A stretch of 64,000 nucleotides of DNA from Bacteroidota bacterium (GCA_023387965.1 JAEWHE010000041.1:62001-126000); one strand, 5' to 3'. Numbered from the stretch's first letter, positions 35,742 to 45,126 are shown. Notes: generated by a model from the letters alone, not told the origin. Made by a program: numbers and translations.

Positions 35742-36341
35742 ATGAAATCAGAAAAAGAAAAAATGATAGCTGGCGAACCTTATTTTGCCAATGGAAAAGA
35801 GTTGTTTGAAGAGCGGTTGAAAGCCAGAGAAATTGTATTTGAATTTAATAATTTGGCTCCAGCCAAAATCAAAGAACGCTCGCAACTGATTTCAAAATTG
35901 TTTAAAACTGCAGGAAAAGGAACTTATATTGAACCACCTTTTCATTGCGATTATGGCTACAATATTTCGGTTGGGAAAAATTTTTATGCCAATTTTAATC
36001 TGGTCATTTTAGATTGTGCCGAAGTAAATATCGGTGACAATGTGATGTTTGCGCCAAATGTGAACTTGTTAACCGCCGGACATCCCATTCACCATGAAAA
36101 AAGAATTACCGCAATAGAATATGCTTTTCCGATTACCATAGGCGACAACGTATGGTTAGGAGCGAATGTCGTGGTAAATCCCGGAATTTCCATCGGGAAA
36201 AATACGGTGATTGGTTCGGGAAGCGTTGTTACGAAAGATATTCCTGAAGGTGTAATTGCCGTGGGAAATCCTTGTAAAGTCTTACGTGAAATTACGGAAG
36301 AAGACAAAAATTATTATTTCAAAAGGTTGGAATGGCAATAA
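35742..36341 (+). CDS. Maltose/galactoside-type sugar O-acetyltransferase
   Basis: 199 residues from the ATG at 35742, as the frame upstream runs through the preceding terminator. A left-handed beta-helix hexapeptide acetyltransferase of the LacA/Maa/NodL type, with an N-terminal Mac domain (MIAGEPYFANGKELFEERLKA). Hexapeptide repeats follow, containing catalytic His in TAGHPIHHEKR, with GDNVWLGANVVVNPGISIG and AVGNPCKVLREI. It transfers acetyl from acetyl-CoA to a sugar hydroxyl. Confidence 0.93.
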   Translation: MKSEKEKMIAGEPYFANGKELFEERLKAREIVFEFNNLAPAKIKERSQLISKLFKTAGKGTYIEPPFHCDYGYNISVGKNFYANFNLVILDCAEVNIGDNVMFAPNVNLLTAGHPIHHEKRITAIEYAFPITIGDNVWLGANVVVNPGISIGKNTVIGSGSVVTKDIPEGVIAVGNPCKVLREITEEDKNYYFKRLEWQ

Positions 36342-36344
36342 ATG

Positions 36345-36848
36345 TCAGTTTTCATAATACATCAATTCCTCGTCATCGTTAGGAATTTGGATTAATTTTT
36401 GAAAACGCAATCCCAATTTTTCAATTAATTTTTGGGAAGCGAAATTATCTTTCGTGGTCATTGCCGCAATTTTTGTGATACCAAAATTTTTCGCTACCAT
36501 TTCTTTCAAATTATTAGCAGCTTCAAGTGCGTATCCTTTTCCTTGATATTGTTCGGAAAAAGAAAAACCAATGTCCATTACAGGCAAAAAATCTCTTTCG
36601 AAAATGCCAACTGCACCAATTTTAGCTTGGTTTTCTTTTAAAATCACTACATAATTCCCAAATCCTAATTTTTGAAATTGCGGCAAAAATTTATCACGAA
36701 TATAGTGTTCAGCGTCTTTTGTAGTGCGAATATTTTTGTCCCCGATGTATTTAATAAACGAAGGCATGTTGTATAATTCGAGAAAAAAATCGGCATCGTC
36801 TAAATTGGCGGGTTTTAGGAGAAGGCGTTGGGTTTCGAGAGTTTTCAT
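36345..36848 (-). CDS. GNAT family N-acetyltransferase, RimJ/RimL type
   Basis: 167 residues from the ATG at 36848. The N terminus METQ-like KTLETQRLLLKPANLDDADFF and the acetyl-CoA loop EQYQGKGYALEAAN identify the GNAT_3 (RimJ/RimL) group. AMTTKDNFASQKLIEKLGLRF is the family-typical C-terminal segment. The substrate may be a protein N terminus or a small amine; not determinable here. It ends 3 bases from the convergent sugar acetyltransferase stop. Confidence 0.9.
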   Translation of the reverse strand: MKTLETQRLLLKPANLDDADFFLELYNMPSFIKYIGDKNIRTTKDAEHYIRDKFLPQFQKLGFGNYVVILKENQAKIGAVGIFERDFLPVMDIGFSFSEQYQGKGYALEAANNLKEMVAKNFGITKIAAMTTKDNFASQKLIEKLGLRFQKLIQIPNDDEELMYYEN

Positions 36849-36910
36849 TTTTTTAAAATTATGAAATGAGATTTTTCTGGCTTTCGCCAAAAGTTCTCTG
36901 GTGTTGCGTT

Positions 36911-36979
36911 AGGGATTAAAGTGGAAATCCTTTTTGCTTTTTTCAGAAAGCAAAAAGATTGAAACGCAAAGCCCGACCC
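36911..36979 (+). repeat. Two-box intergenic repeat element, copy 3
   Basis: Left box GGGATTAAAGTGGAAATCC, an almost perfect hairpin (TTTTTGCTTT pairing with AAAGCAAAAA), right box ACGCAAAGCCCGACCC. A second small hairpin CCCGCC/GGCGGG follows (36977-36995). It lies between the SCO gene stop and the GNAT gene start, antisense to both. Confidence 0.75.
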
Positions 36980-37011
36980 GCCTTTTTCTGGCGGGGAACG
37001 CCCTAATAAAA

Positions 37012-37680
37012 TTACTCTTTTTCGCTCAAAAAATTAATGTCTTCTAACAATTTTTTTACTTCTTCCAGCTTGGTGCCGTCATAGAAACCGCGGATTCTGC
37101 CTTTTTGATCGACTAAAATAAAATTTTCCGTATGAACCATGTCGTACAATTCGCTGGAATTACTAGTTTTTACTGCCAAATATGATTTTCTGGCGATGTA
37201 ATAAATGTCTTTTTGGTTTCCGGTTACCAAGTTCCATTTACTGTCAATCACGCCTTTTTTCTCGGCGTATTTTTTCAAAACTTCGGGTGTGTCAATTTCG
37301 GGCATTACGGTATGCGAAAGCAACATCACCTTCGGATTGTTTTTAATTTTTTCCTGAAGCCACGCCATATTTTCGCCCATTGGCACGCAAATCGACGGGC
37401 AAGTGGTGAAGAAAAAATCGGCTACGTAAATTTTTCCTTCATAATCTTTTTGGGTGATGGTTTTGCCGTTTTGGTTGGTAAACGAAAAGTCAGCAATGCG
37501 ATGGTCGCGCTTGATGTATTGAACGGTAGTGTCCACCAATTCTGGGTTTACGTCGCCGGGATTATAAATGGGTAAGGTTTTTTTTGGTTTTAAAGCAAAA
37601 TAAAAAAGGGAAACGATGATGGCAGAAAGGACGAAAAGGACGGCGAAAAATAATTTGTATTTTTTAAAGAAAGTGAGCAT
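37012..37680 (-). CDS. SCO family copper chaperone for cytochrome oxidase
   Basis: 222 residues with one N-terminal membrane helix (about 8-27) and a periplasmic thioredoxin-like domain. Copper-binding residues are the two Cys in FTTCPSICVPMGENM and the distal His in MVHTENFILVD. SCO/SenC proteins deliver copper to the CuA site of cytochrome oxidase. No oxidase genes are adjacent. Confidence 0.94.
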   Translation of the reverse strand: MLTFFKKYKLFFAVLFVLSAIIVSLFYFALKPKKTLPIYNPGDVNPELVDTTVQYIKRDHRIADFSFTNQNGKTITQKDYEGKIYVADFFFTTCPSICVPMGENMAWLQEKIKNNPKVMLLSHTVMPEIDTPEVLKKYAEKKGVIDSKWNLVTGNQKDIYYIARKSYLAVKTSNSSELYDMVHTENFILVDQKGRIRGFYDGTKLEEVKKLLEDINFLSEKE

Positions 37681-37769
37681 TCTGGAATATTTTTTGCGAA
37701 ATTACAAAACAAAGTTTCAAAGCGCCTGATTTTTAACAAAATGAAAGGCAGTTTCAACTATACTTTTTT

Positions 37770-37777
37770 TAGATTTG
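37770..37777 (+). promoter_or_regulatory. -7 promoter element of the M13 peptidase gene
   Basis: TAGATTTG matches TAnnTTTG, 24 bases upstream of the ATG; a weak TTTC lies near the -33 position (37752-37755). Confidence 0.5.
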
Positions 37778-37800
37778 TGAACTACTAAATTTTTTTAAAT

Positions 37801-39858
37801 ATGATGATATATTCCCGCAGAAGCCTGGCTTCTTTTGCTGCAATTGTTTTGGCAGCCATGACCGCGAATGCTCAGCAAAACAAGCAATCTCACGGAATTG
37901 AATTACAGTACATGGACAATTCGGTGAAACCTGGCGATGATTTTTTCCGATTTGTAAATGGAAAATGGGTTGAAAAAACTGAAATTCCTGCCGACAGAAC
38001 CCGTTGGGGAAGTTTTGACGAGCTTCGTCAAAGAACGGATGAGGATGCACTTGCCATTTTGAAGGAAGCGGCTCAAAATAAAAATCTTGATAAAAATTCG
38101 GATCAGGCAAAAGCGGTGTATTTGTATCGCTCGATTTTAGATACCGTAACTCGAAACAAGCAAGGCATTCAGCCAATAAAGCCTATTTTGGCAAAAATTG
38201 ATAAAGTGAAAAATGTCAAAGATTTACACGCTTTGTTAATTGAAATGGAACCTACCGGAGGCATTGGTTTTGTTGGTGCTGGAGTTGGTACAGATGCCAA
38301 AAATTCTAACCGAAATGTGGTAAGCATTGGTTTGGGAAGTTTGGGTTTACCTGATAGAGATTATTATGTTTCGGACGAAGCAGATTCTAAAGAAAAAAGA
38401 CAAAAATACGAGCAACACGTTGCCAAAATGTTAGGTTATTTAGGCGAAAAACCTGCTGAAGCGAAGAAAAATGCTGCCAAAATTGTGGCGTTGGAAATTG
38501 CGATGGCTACACCAAGATTAGATCGTGTAGAACGTCGTGACAGAAGAAAAACTTACAATCCGATGACGGTTGCAGAATTGCAAAAATTAACGCCATCGTT
38601 CAACTGGGATTCGTATTTAACTGGAATTGGTTTGCCAAAATTAGATAGCGTAATTGTTTCGCAACCGAAATATTTGACGGCTTTAGAAACTATTTTCAAG
38701 CAAAATAAAGTTGAAGATTGGAAAGCTTATATGAAATGGACCACGTTGAACCGTTCTGCGGGATTGCTTTCTACGGAAATTGAAAATGCTAATTTTGAAT
38801 TTTACGGAAAAACTTTAACAGGTGCCATCAAGCAACGTCCGCGTGAAGAACGTGCTTTGCAAACTGTAAACGGTACCGTTGGCGAGGCTTTGGGAAAATT
38901 ATATGTTGCCAAAAAATTTCCGCCTGAAGCCAAAGCTAAAGCGGAAGCCATGATTAAAAATGTGTTTTTGGCGTTTGAAAACCGCATCAACAATTTGCCT
39001 TGGATGAACAAAGCAACCAAAACAAGTGCAGTTGAAAAATTACACAAATCACGCGTAAAAATTGGTTATCCTGATAAATGGAAAGATTATTCTGGATTAA
39101 CGATTCAAAGCCCGGAAGACGGCGGAACGTATTTCAGCAACATGAAAAATTTATCAAAGTGGCGTTTTGAAGAAAATATTGCCGATTTGAAAAAACCGGT
39201 TGATAAAGACGAATGGTTCATGTCGCCACAAACGGTGAATGCTTATTACAATCCGTCTTATAACGAAATTGTGTTTCCAGCGGCAATTTTACAACCTCCT
39301 TTTTACGATTATCGTGCGGACGAAGCTGTGAATTATGGCGGAATTGGAGCGGTTATCGGTCACGAAATTTCTCATGGATTTGATGATTCTGGATCGCGTT
39401 ACAATGCCGACGGAAATTTAATCAATTGGTGGTCTGATGAAGATTTGGCTCAATTTACAGAATTAGGTGGCGCTTTGGCAGATCAATACAGCCAATTACA
39501 ACCGTTACCAGGAATTTACGTGGATGGAAAATTTACTTTAGGTGAAAATATCGGAGATTTAGGTGGTGTCAATGCCGCTTATGACGGTTTGCAATTGTAT
39601 TTGAAACAAAATGGAAATCCGGGATTGATTGATGGATTTACACCAGAACAAAGATTTTTTATTTCGTGGGCAACTATTTGGAGATCAAAAGCCAGAGACG
39701 AAGCGATTAAAAATCAGGTGAAAACGGATCCGCATTCGCCAGGACAGTATAGAGCTTATGTTCCATTGCAAAATGTGGAAGCTTTTTATGATGCCTTCAA
39801 AATTGAAGAAGGTCAAGGAATGTATATTGAACCAGAAAAACGAGTGAAAATCTGGTAA
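37801..39858 (+). CDS. M13 family (neprilysin-like) zinc metallopeptidase
   Basis: 685 residues with a signal peptide (ends MTANAQ). The N-terminal M13 helical domain begins MDNSVKPGDDFFRFVNGKW. The zinc site is His521-Glu-Ile-Ser-His525 (IGHEISHGFDD), with the third ligand Glu582 in LGENIGDLGG. The C-terminal SPGQYRAYVPLQN and the ending EKRVKIW are typical. It degrades peptides in the periplasm or outside the cell. It starts ATGATG, so either codon is possible. Confidence 0.96.
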   Translation: MMIYSRRSLASFAAIVLAAMTANAQQNKQSHGIELQYMDNSVKPGDDFFRFVNGKWVEKTEIPADRTRWGSFDELRQRTDEDALAILKEAAQNKNLDKNSDQAKAVYLYRSILDTVTRNKQGIQPIKPILAKIDKVKNVKDLHALLIEMEPTGGIGFVGAGVGTDAKNSNRNVVSIGLGSLGLPDRDYYVSDEADSKEKRQKYEQHVAKMLGYLGEKPAEAKKNAAKIVALEIAMATPRLDRVERRDRRKTYNPMTVAELQKLTPSFNWDSYLTGIGLPKLDSVIVSQPKYLTALETIFKQNKVEDWKAYMKWTTLNRSAGLLSTEIENANFEFYGKTLTGAIKQRPREERALQTVNGTVGEALGKLYVAKKFPPEAKAKAEAMIKNVFLAFENRINNLPWMNKATKTSAVEKLHKSRVKIGYPDKWKDYSGLTIQSPEDGGTYFSNMKNLSKWRFEENIADLKKPVDKDEWFMSPQTVNAYYNPSYNEIVFPAAILQPPFYDYRADEAVNYGGIGAVIGHEISHGFDDSGSRYNADGNLINWWSDEDLAQFTELGGALADQYSQLQPLPGIYVDGKFTLGENIGDLGGVNAAYDGLQLYLKQNGNPGLIDGFTPEQRFFISWATIWRSKARDEAIKNQVKTDPHSPGQYRAYVPLQNVEAFYDAFKIEEGQGMYIEPEKRVKIW

Positions 39859-39878
39859 TTTTTATTCAGAAAAACTAT

Positions 39879-39911
39879 AAAATCCCGAGTGAAAGCTTGG
39901 GATTTTTTTTG
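39879..39911 (+). terminator. Terminator of the M13 peptidase gene
   Basis: AATCCCGAG pairs with CTTGGGATT (one G-U pair) around TGAAAG, followed by eight T residues. Confidence 0.88.
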
Positions 39912-40050
39912 CCACTGATTCACTGATTATTTTATTTAATTTTTAAAATTCGTGAATTTTGTGGTTGGTTTTTCACCACGAATGCTCGAATTATTTTTTT
40001 TCTAGATCCTGTAAATCAGTGTATCAGTGGTTACTTTTTTAACCACGAAT
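39912..40050. repeat. Inverted CCACTGATT-type repeat with CACGAATG units
   Basis: Arm CCACTGATTCACTGATT (39912-39928) is complementary, with one mismatch, to AATCAGTGTATCAGTGG (40014-40030). Between and beyond are CACCACGAATGCTCGAA and AACCACGAATGCACGAA. It fills the gap between convergent genes and belongs to the same family as 28623 and 50907. Confidence 0.75.
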
Positions 40051-40061
40051 GCACGAAATTT

Positions 40062-40628
40062 TTATTTGCTATCTATTAAAATTCTAGTGGTGTCCCACTT
40101 TATTTTACTTGATAGATAAATTTTTCGATTGATTTTGTATTCTAAAACCACATCTTCTTCGTGAGTGGTTCTTCTGACGAAATATTGCTTTACCTCTGCT
40201 TTGGCAAAACCATCCATCAAAACTTTAAGATTTTTAGTTTTGATCGTATCTACCTTTGAGGCTACTGATACAAGATTAAAATTCTCTTGGTGAGAATAAT
40301 TTAGTAGAATAAAATCTTTTAGGCTTTCTTGAGGCAATTCAATCAAATCTCGTGGTTGCAAACCCAAAAATGGTGGTCTTTTGTCATTAGATGGCATGCA
40401 AATCCACGGCATAATTGTTCGATAATAAAAAACACGATTGCTGTCTGCCAAAACAAAATTCATCTCTCCAAAAGGCGGATGTTCGATTGGAAATTTAGCT
40501 TTTTCCACACTATCTTTTGCTGAAATCACATAATACGTTTCGGGAGCTGATTTTTCAAAAGTTTTCTTTTCGCAGCTTAACAATGTGAAAATTATCGAAA
40601 CCAAAACGAAACAAAAATTTTTGTCCAT
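40062..40628 (-). CDS. Hypothetical lipoprotein
   Basis: 188 residues with an SPII signal ending TLLSC. The mature part carries an acid/base-rich domain with no recognised family (TYYVISAKDSVEKAKFPIEHPP, FYYRTIMPWICMPSNDKRPP). It starts 11 bases after the stop of the epimerase-like gene and is the last gene of a minus-strand run that includes the M28 peptidase. Function unknown. Confidence 0.75.
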   Translation of the reverse strand: MDKNFCFVLVSIIFTLLSCEKKTFEKSAPETYYVISAKDSVEKAKFPIEHPPFGEMNFVLADSNRVFYYRTIMPWICMPSNDKRPPFLGLQPRDLIELPQESLKDFILLNYSHQENFNLVSVASKVDTIKTKNLKVLMDGFAKAEVKQYFVRRTTHEEDVVLEYKINRKIYLSSKIKWDTTRILIDSK

Positions 40629-40639
40629 ATTGAAAAGAT

Positions 40640-41443
40640 TTACGCCAACGCATGATAAATAACCCCCAAAATTTCTTCTGATTTTTTGCTGTCAACGGTT
40701 TTTCCTTTAGAAGTTTTAGTCGAAAATTTTGGTGGAGGAAATCCGTGTAGAACTGCTTGCTTGCTGTAATATTCTTGTCGTGAAGGATGGTTTGGGTTGA
40801 CGCCATTAAAGGTTTCGCTCCAACAGTTTTTTTCTATAATTTGATGAATAATTTCAATGCAATCCTTCTGTTCGATTAAATTTACGGGTGCTATTGAATT
40901 CGCTACATTATCCTTGCCCGATATAAATTTTATAGGATGACGGTGAGGTCCAATCAAGCCTCCGAACCTTAAAATTGTGGTTTGAAAATGACTGTTTTTT
41001 TGCAATAATTTTTCCGATTCCAGCATTTGCATTCCGCTTTCGGTGTCAGGATTTTCAGGCGTTTTTTCATCTACAATACTAAAATTTTCATCATCACCAT
41101 AAACCGAAGTTGAACTAACAAAAAGCACTTTTTTAACCGTCGATTTTTCTACTGCTTCCACAATATTTCCGATTTTGGCTACAAAATTTTCCCGTTTCGG
41201 ACTTCTCAATTTTGGGGGAATGTTGATGATTAGAATCTCCGACTCGCGTAAAAATTTCTCAATATTACCTTCAATTTTATCTTCAAAAATATAAACTAAT
41301 GAGGCGTTTAACCCAAAAGCTTCGAGTTCGTCTAATTTTTCTGGCGAAGTAGTGGAGGTTTTAATCCGATAACCTTTTTCCAAAAGCGATTTTGCCAACG
41401 GAAATCCTAACCATCCGGTTCCTAAAATACTAATTTTCGGCAT
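40640..41443 (-). CDS. NAD(P)-dependent epimerase/dehydratase-like protein, YeeZ type
   Basis: 267 residues from the ATG at 41443 (an earlier in-frame ATG at 41461 is possible). Rossmann glycine motif ILGTGWLGFPLAKSL, then IINIPPKLR and VLFVSSTSVYGD with the catalytic Tyr. Unlike classical epimerases, the Tyr-x3-Lys Lys is not seen, so catalysis is uncertain. It resembles atypical extended SDRs. It overlaps the end of the M28 peptidase gene by 14 bases. Confidence 0.83.
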   Translation of the reverse strand: MPKISILGTGWLGFPLAKSLLEKGYRIKTSTTSPEKLDELEAFGLNASLVYIFEDKIEGNIEKFLRESEILIINIPPKLRSPKRENFVAKIGNIVEAVEKSTVKKVLFVSSTSVYGDDENFSIVDEKTPENPDTESGMQMLESEKLLQKNSHFQTTILRFGGLIGPHRHPIKFISGKDNVANSIAPVNLIEQKDCIEIIHQIIEKNCWSETFNGVNPNHPSRQEYYSKQAVLHGFPPPKFSTKTSKGKTVDSKKSEEILGVIYHALA

Positions 41444-43814
41444 TGTTAATGGGATTTTCAATCGGGTTGGTAATGGAATCCGTTAATTGCTCCGGAATAA
41501 TTTCTTCTCTGAAATTGGCTTTCACTTTTTGCTTCAAGACAACAGCATCAGTTAAAACAAATGGCGTTGGCATCATCCAATTCTCACGTTTTTTTACAGA
41601 AAACTCGGGATTGTCAAGCAAATCAAACGACGCCTCCATCAGCTCTAAATCAGGTTCGATGCCTTTTTTTATACTAAAACTCATTTCCAAAGGTTGGTTA
41701 TTCGTCACATAGTAACTCAACAATTTTCGGCCGTTTCGTTTAAAAGCAGATTTTTTTTGATTTACGTGTAAAACGCCGTTTAACCTTAAATTGTGGAAGG
41801 TAACATTTGTATTGGCAAAAATATCGTAGCGGTTTACTTTTCGGTTAGGTTTGATGATGATTTTGAGATAACGTTGCTCGCCAATTATTTCATCGCGAAC
41901 AAACTGAATGTTTGGTTCCGGCAAATTTATGGTTTCGGTTGGAGCACTAAACGTAAACTTAGAATTGTATTTGCTAAACAAATTGTAAGCCTCCACAATT
42001 TTAGCACTTTGAGGATTTTCGCCTAAATAATTTTTAGTCCAATCATCTAAATTCACGTCGTAAGTTAACCAAAAAGCTTTGTTTGCATCAGCATCCTGAA
42101 AATAAACCAGGCTGTTTTGTTTGGCCATTCCTTCTTCATAATTTGAACCAAAATGTGCTTTTGCCAAAAACCCGATGGCTAAAATTAGCATGACCAAACT
42201 CCAATTTTTTTTCTTCGGATAAAATCCAAAAACAGGCATCAATAATGCAAAAACCAATGCCGTGAGAATTGCACTTCCGAACAACATTTTTAATCCCAAA
42301 CCAATAGGAAATGCGGTGATGAACGGTATAAAAATCACAATTGCCGGAATTGACAAGAGGAGGTTGAGAAACCAGAATGACTTTTGCGTAAGCACAAAAA
42401 TAGCAAGCATGATAATTCCAGCGAAAACCGGAAGAATAAAAAATCCTGCTCCAGGCAGAAATATGGCAATTAAAATATTGATAATGAGCCAAATAAATAA
42501 CGGCGCAACGCTAAAGTCAAAAGCTTGCGTTTCGAAATAAAAATTTTTGTAAAAAGCAAAGCAAATGGCCAATGTGATGAACACGAAAAAGCCAATGTAA
42601 TCATGGCCGTTGTAAGTAAATCCGTGCAAAATATCAGCATATTGTGGATACGCGACGTTGAGAATTTTCCAACCTAAAAATGCGGCTGCTCCACTTACAA
42701 TTATCACCACAAAAAGTGGCGCGAAACCTCGCAAAATTTCTCGGGTTGACAAAATTCTTTTCCCGATTCCCAGAAAAACAAAAAAGAAGAGCAAAATTCC
42801 GGCAATTCCAGCCAAAATAAAATTCCATGAAAACGGATAATGGATAAAGCCAAACGGCGTGTTGACGTACACGAAATCTTCGGTAGAATTTAATTGCGTC
42901 AAATTATAATTGCTGAAATAATGCAGCAACGGCATGAGATACGTTCCTTGATGCGCAAGCGTTTCTTGGCTCAAATGCTCGAAATCATCTTGCTTGGTAT
43001 GATAATTAAAATGGTCATCGATAAACGCAAAATTAAAACCCTGAATTTGCCCATGTTCTCGGAAAACCGTCAAATCTGTATCGTTTGGTAAAAGTTTATA
43101 AATGCTGTACATCAACGAATTAGAAACCGGAAAATCCAATCCCGAAGCGGCGAAATTTTTCACCATTTCGGCATTTCCTTTGTTCGTTTCCATCAACATA
43201 TAACTTGGTCCCGACGTTCCTCTGGCTTCAAAATTTAGAACCACGCCAACGTCTTTTGCCCATGGATGCTGGGTTACAAAAAGTGCGGCACCATTTAATC
43301 CTAATTCTTCGCCATCAGAAAATAAAATGATGATATCGTTTTTGTGGGATTTTTTGCTGTTTTTAAAAGCCCGAATTCCTTCTAAAATCGTGGCAATTCC
43401 CGAAGCATCATCAGCCGCTCCGTGAGATGCCGAATGTGGAGCACTGTCATAATGTGACAACAGCATCACAGCTTTTCCGTTAGGATTTGAACCTTTTATT
43501 TTGGCAATAATATTTCTGGATTTCGACAAATTTCCCCATTCTGTCAAGGTAAAACCTTCCTGAACTTCCGGATTTAGTCCTAATTTTTTTAATTCAGCAA
43601 TTAAATAATCGCCTACTTTTTGATGATTTTCCGAACCTACATAATGTGGCAATTCCGAAATTTTCTTCACTTTTTCAATCGAATTTTCAATCGAAAATCC
43701 GTGTTTTAAATTGGCATTTACATTCGCTTGTTGGGGCATTTCGAAATAAAAAGCCAAGAAAACCAACCCCACAAAAAGCAAGGCAGAAATCAGGGAAGTG
43801 TAGTTCTTTTTCAT
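41430..43814 (-). CDS. M28 family membrane zinc aminopeptidase
   Basis: 794 residues from the ATG at 43814. A first membrane helix precedes an M28 aminopeptidase domain with zinc ligands in LLSHYDSAPHS and ADDASGIAT, plus DGEELGLNGAALF. About eight membrane helices follow (about 330-560) and then a soluble C-terminal domain. This layout matches the M20/M25/M40-type Fxna-like peptidases found in Bacteroidota. The catalytic domain is expected on the periplasmic side. Confidence 0.92.
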   Translation of the reverse strand: MKKNYTSLISALLFVGLVFLAFYFEMPQQANVNANLKHGFSIENSIEKVKKISELPHYVGSENHQKVGDYLIAELKKLGLNPEVQEGFTLTEWGNLSKSRNIIAKIKGSNPNGKAVMLLSHYDSAPHSASHGAADDASGIATILEGIRAFKNSKKSHKNDIIILFSDGEELGLNGAALFVTQHPWAKDVGVVLNFEARGTSGPSYMLMETNKGNAEMVKNFAASGLDFPVSNSLMYSIYKLLPNDTDLTVFREHGQIQGFNFAFIDDHFNYHTKQDDFEHLSQETLAHQGTYLMPLLHYFSNYNLTQLNSTEDFVYVNTPFGFIHYPFSWNFILAGIAGILLFFFVFLGIGKRILSTREILRGFAPLFVVIIVSGAAAFLGWKILNVAYPQYADILHGFTYNGHDYIGFFVFITLAICFAFYKNFYFETQAFDFSVAPLFIWLIINILIAIFLPGAGFFILPVFAGIIMLAIFVLTQKSFWFLNLLLSIPAIVIFIPFITAFPIGLGLKMLFGSAILTALVFALLMPVFGFYPKKKNWSLVMLILAIGFLAKAHFGSNYEEGMAKQNSLVYFQDADANKAFWLTYDVNLDDWTKNYLGENPQSAKIVEAYNLFSKYNSKFTFSAPTETINLPEPNIQFVRDEIIGEQRYLKIIIKPNRKVNRYDIFANTNVTFHNLRLNGVLHVNQKKSAFKRNGRKLLSYYVTNNQPLEMSFSIKKGIEPDLELMEASFDLLDNPEFSVKKRENWMMPTPFVLTDAVVLKQKVKANFREEIIPEQLTDSITNPIENPINNAEN

Positions 43815-43836
43815 CAATTTAAAAAAATTCAAATAG

Positions 43837-44187
43837 TTACATTTCTTTTTTTACCAGCATAATAAAATCATGGTCTAACGGCAAATATCCTTGATCATAC
43901 AAAAAATAATAAGTATTGCCCGTTTTGGTATTTAAAATCCCGGTAAAATGTTCAAAATCAAAACCTTTGCTCATTAATTTTGCTCGCGTAGTTTTGGTTT
44001 TTCCATCAATATTCGTCTCGGTCAAAATCCTATAATTCTTCCGCAATTTGTTGTTAATATTGCGCATCAAATTATTCGAATCTTTGTTGATTTTGTTGTT
44101 AAAAGCGTTTCGACAGCCGTCACTGCAAAACTTTTTATCTTCGCGGCCTATAATTTTTTCAGCGCATTCCAAACATAATTTTGCCAT
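43837..44187 (-). CDS. Small zinc-ribbon protein
   Basis: 116 residues. The N terminus has a zinc-ribbon-like quartet: Cys-x2-Cys in LCLECAEK and Cys-x3-Cys in FCSDGCRNAF. A Lys/Asn-rich helix and a small beta-rich region follow (FDFEHFTGILNTKTGNTYYFLYDQGY). It is cytoplasmic and basic, consistent with nucleic-acid or ribosome binding. It ends 22 bases upstream of the M28 gene start and may be cotranscribed. Confidence 0.82.
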   Translation of the reverse strand: MAKLCLECAEKIIGREDKKFCSDGCRNAFNNKINKDSNNLMRNINNKLRKNYRILTETNIDGKTKTTRAKLMSKGFDFEHFTGILNTKTGNTYYFLYDQGYLPLDHDFIMLVKKEM

Positions 44188-44235
44188 AATTTATTTTTTT
44201 GGGAGCGATTCGTCTGTGAATATTTGTAATCCATG

Positions 44236-44321
44236 TTCCTGCTTTCGCTTCAATCCGCTTCCGCTGTCGCTTCAATCCGCTTCCGCTGTCGCTTCAGCGG
44301 GATTTCCACTCAATCAGGGCT
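44236..44321 (-). repeat. Two-box intergenic repeat element, copy 4, with internal tandem duplication
   Basis: On the minus strand it starts AGCCCTGATTGAGTGGAAAT and ends GAAGCGAAAGCAGGAA. Inside is a 22-base unit duplicated head to tail (44246-44267 and 44268-44289), followed by a partial third copy. It lies between two minus-strand genes. Confidence 0.75.
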
Positions 44322-44365
44322 AATGGAAAAGCTTGGTTTTTTGTCAGTAAACTTTTGGTTTAAGA

Positions 44366-45070
44366 TTAGTTGCGAGTATTTTTGATTGATTTTATATATT
44401 CGTCGACAATACTATCTTTTTTAACTATTGTTTTCTGTAAGTGGTCGATTTTTTCATCTTTCTCCTTCAACGCTCTCAATGATTTTTCCAAATTTTTTGC
44501 GCCATCAACAATCAGTAATGTCAACTTATCTCTTTGATTAATAAGTTCTTGTTTTTCTAATTGCAATCCTTTATTTTCAGTAGATATTTGCTGATTCTCT
44601 TTTTCACACTCAACAATCTTTTTTTCTAAAAATAATTGTTTTTGACTTACGGTATTTTCAGGATCATTTTCCAAGTAATAATGATTTATTCCGACAAAAT
44701 TTCCATCTTGATGCAAAATGTAAACAGAGCGGTTTTTGTAATCAACCCATTTATCTTTGTCTTCTTTAATTCCCATGCTATTCAACACATTGATATAACG
44801 GTTAATTGCAGATTTTGCCGTTGCAAACATTACTCGATTACAAATTTTAGATTTTGCATCAATGTGATAGCTAATCATTTCAGAAATCATTTTGCCGAAA
44901 TCATTCTTTATTGAATTTTTGTAATATAGAATAATAGAATTATTCTCAACTTTCCGTTGATAATAATTTCCTTGCTCGACAATGATTTCTCGTTCAGTAA
45001 AACCGAGCTGCGCAAACATGGATTGAGAGAGAAAAAGCAACAATAAAAATTGAATAAGCTTCCACCGCAT
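44366..45070 (-). CDS. Hypothetical secreted protein with C-terminal coiled coil
   Basis: 234 residues with a signal peptide (ends SQSMFAQ). Residues about 25-140 form a globular region of unrecognised type. Residues about 145-234 are strongly heptad-like and charged (KKIVECEKENQQIS, LQLEKQELINQRDKL, KSLRALKEKDEKIDHL), suggesting a long coiled coil. It is a single gene between the copy-4 repeat and the GNAT-nitrilase gene. Function unknown. Confidence 0.75.
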   Translation of the reverse strand: MRWKLIQFLLLLFLSQSMFAQLGFTEREIIVEQGNYYQRKVENNSIILYYKNSIKNDFGKMISEMISYHIDAKSKICNRVMFATAKSAINRYINVLNSMGIKEDKDKWVDYKNRSVYILHQDGNFVGINHYYLENDPENTVSQKQLFLEKKIVECEKENQQISTENKGLQLEKQELINQRDKLTLLIVDGAKNLEKSLRALKEKDEKIDHLQKTIVKKDSIVDEYIKSIKNTRN

Positions 45071-45126
45071 AAGTTACATTTAAAATTTTAAACTTCTTTT
45101 TCCTACACAAACATAGGTAAATTTTT

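Noticed and set aside
44236..44321. Short direct repeats suggesting a CRISPR array
   Set aside because: Only two 22-base head-to-tail copies with no spacer between them, inside a member of the two-box repeat family; no cas genes nearby.
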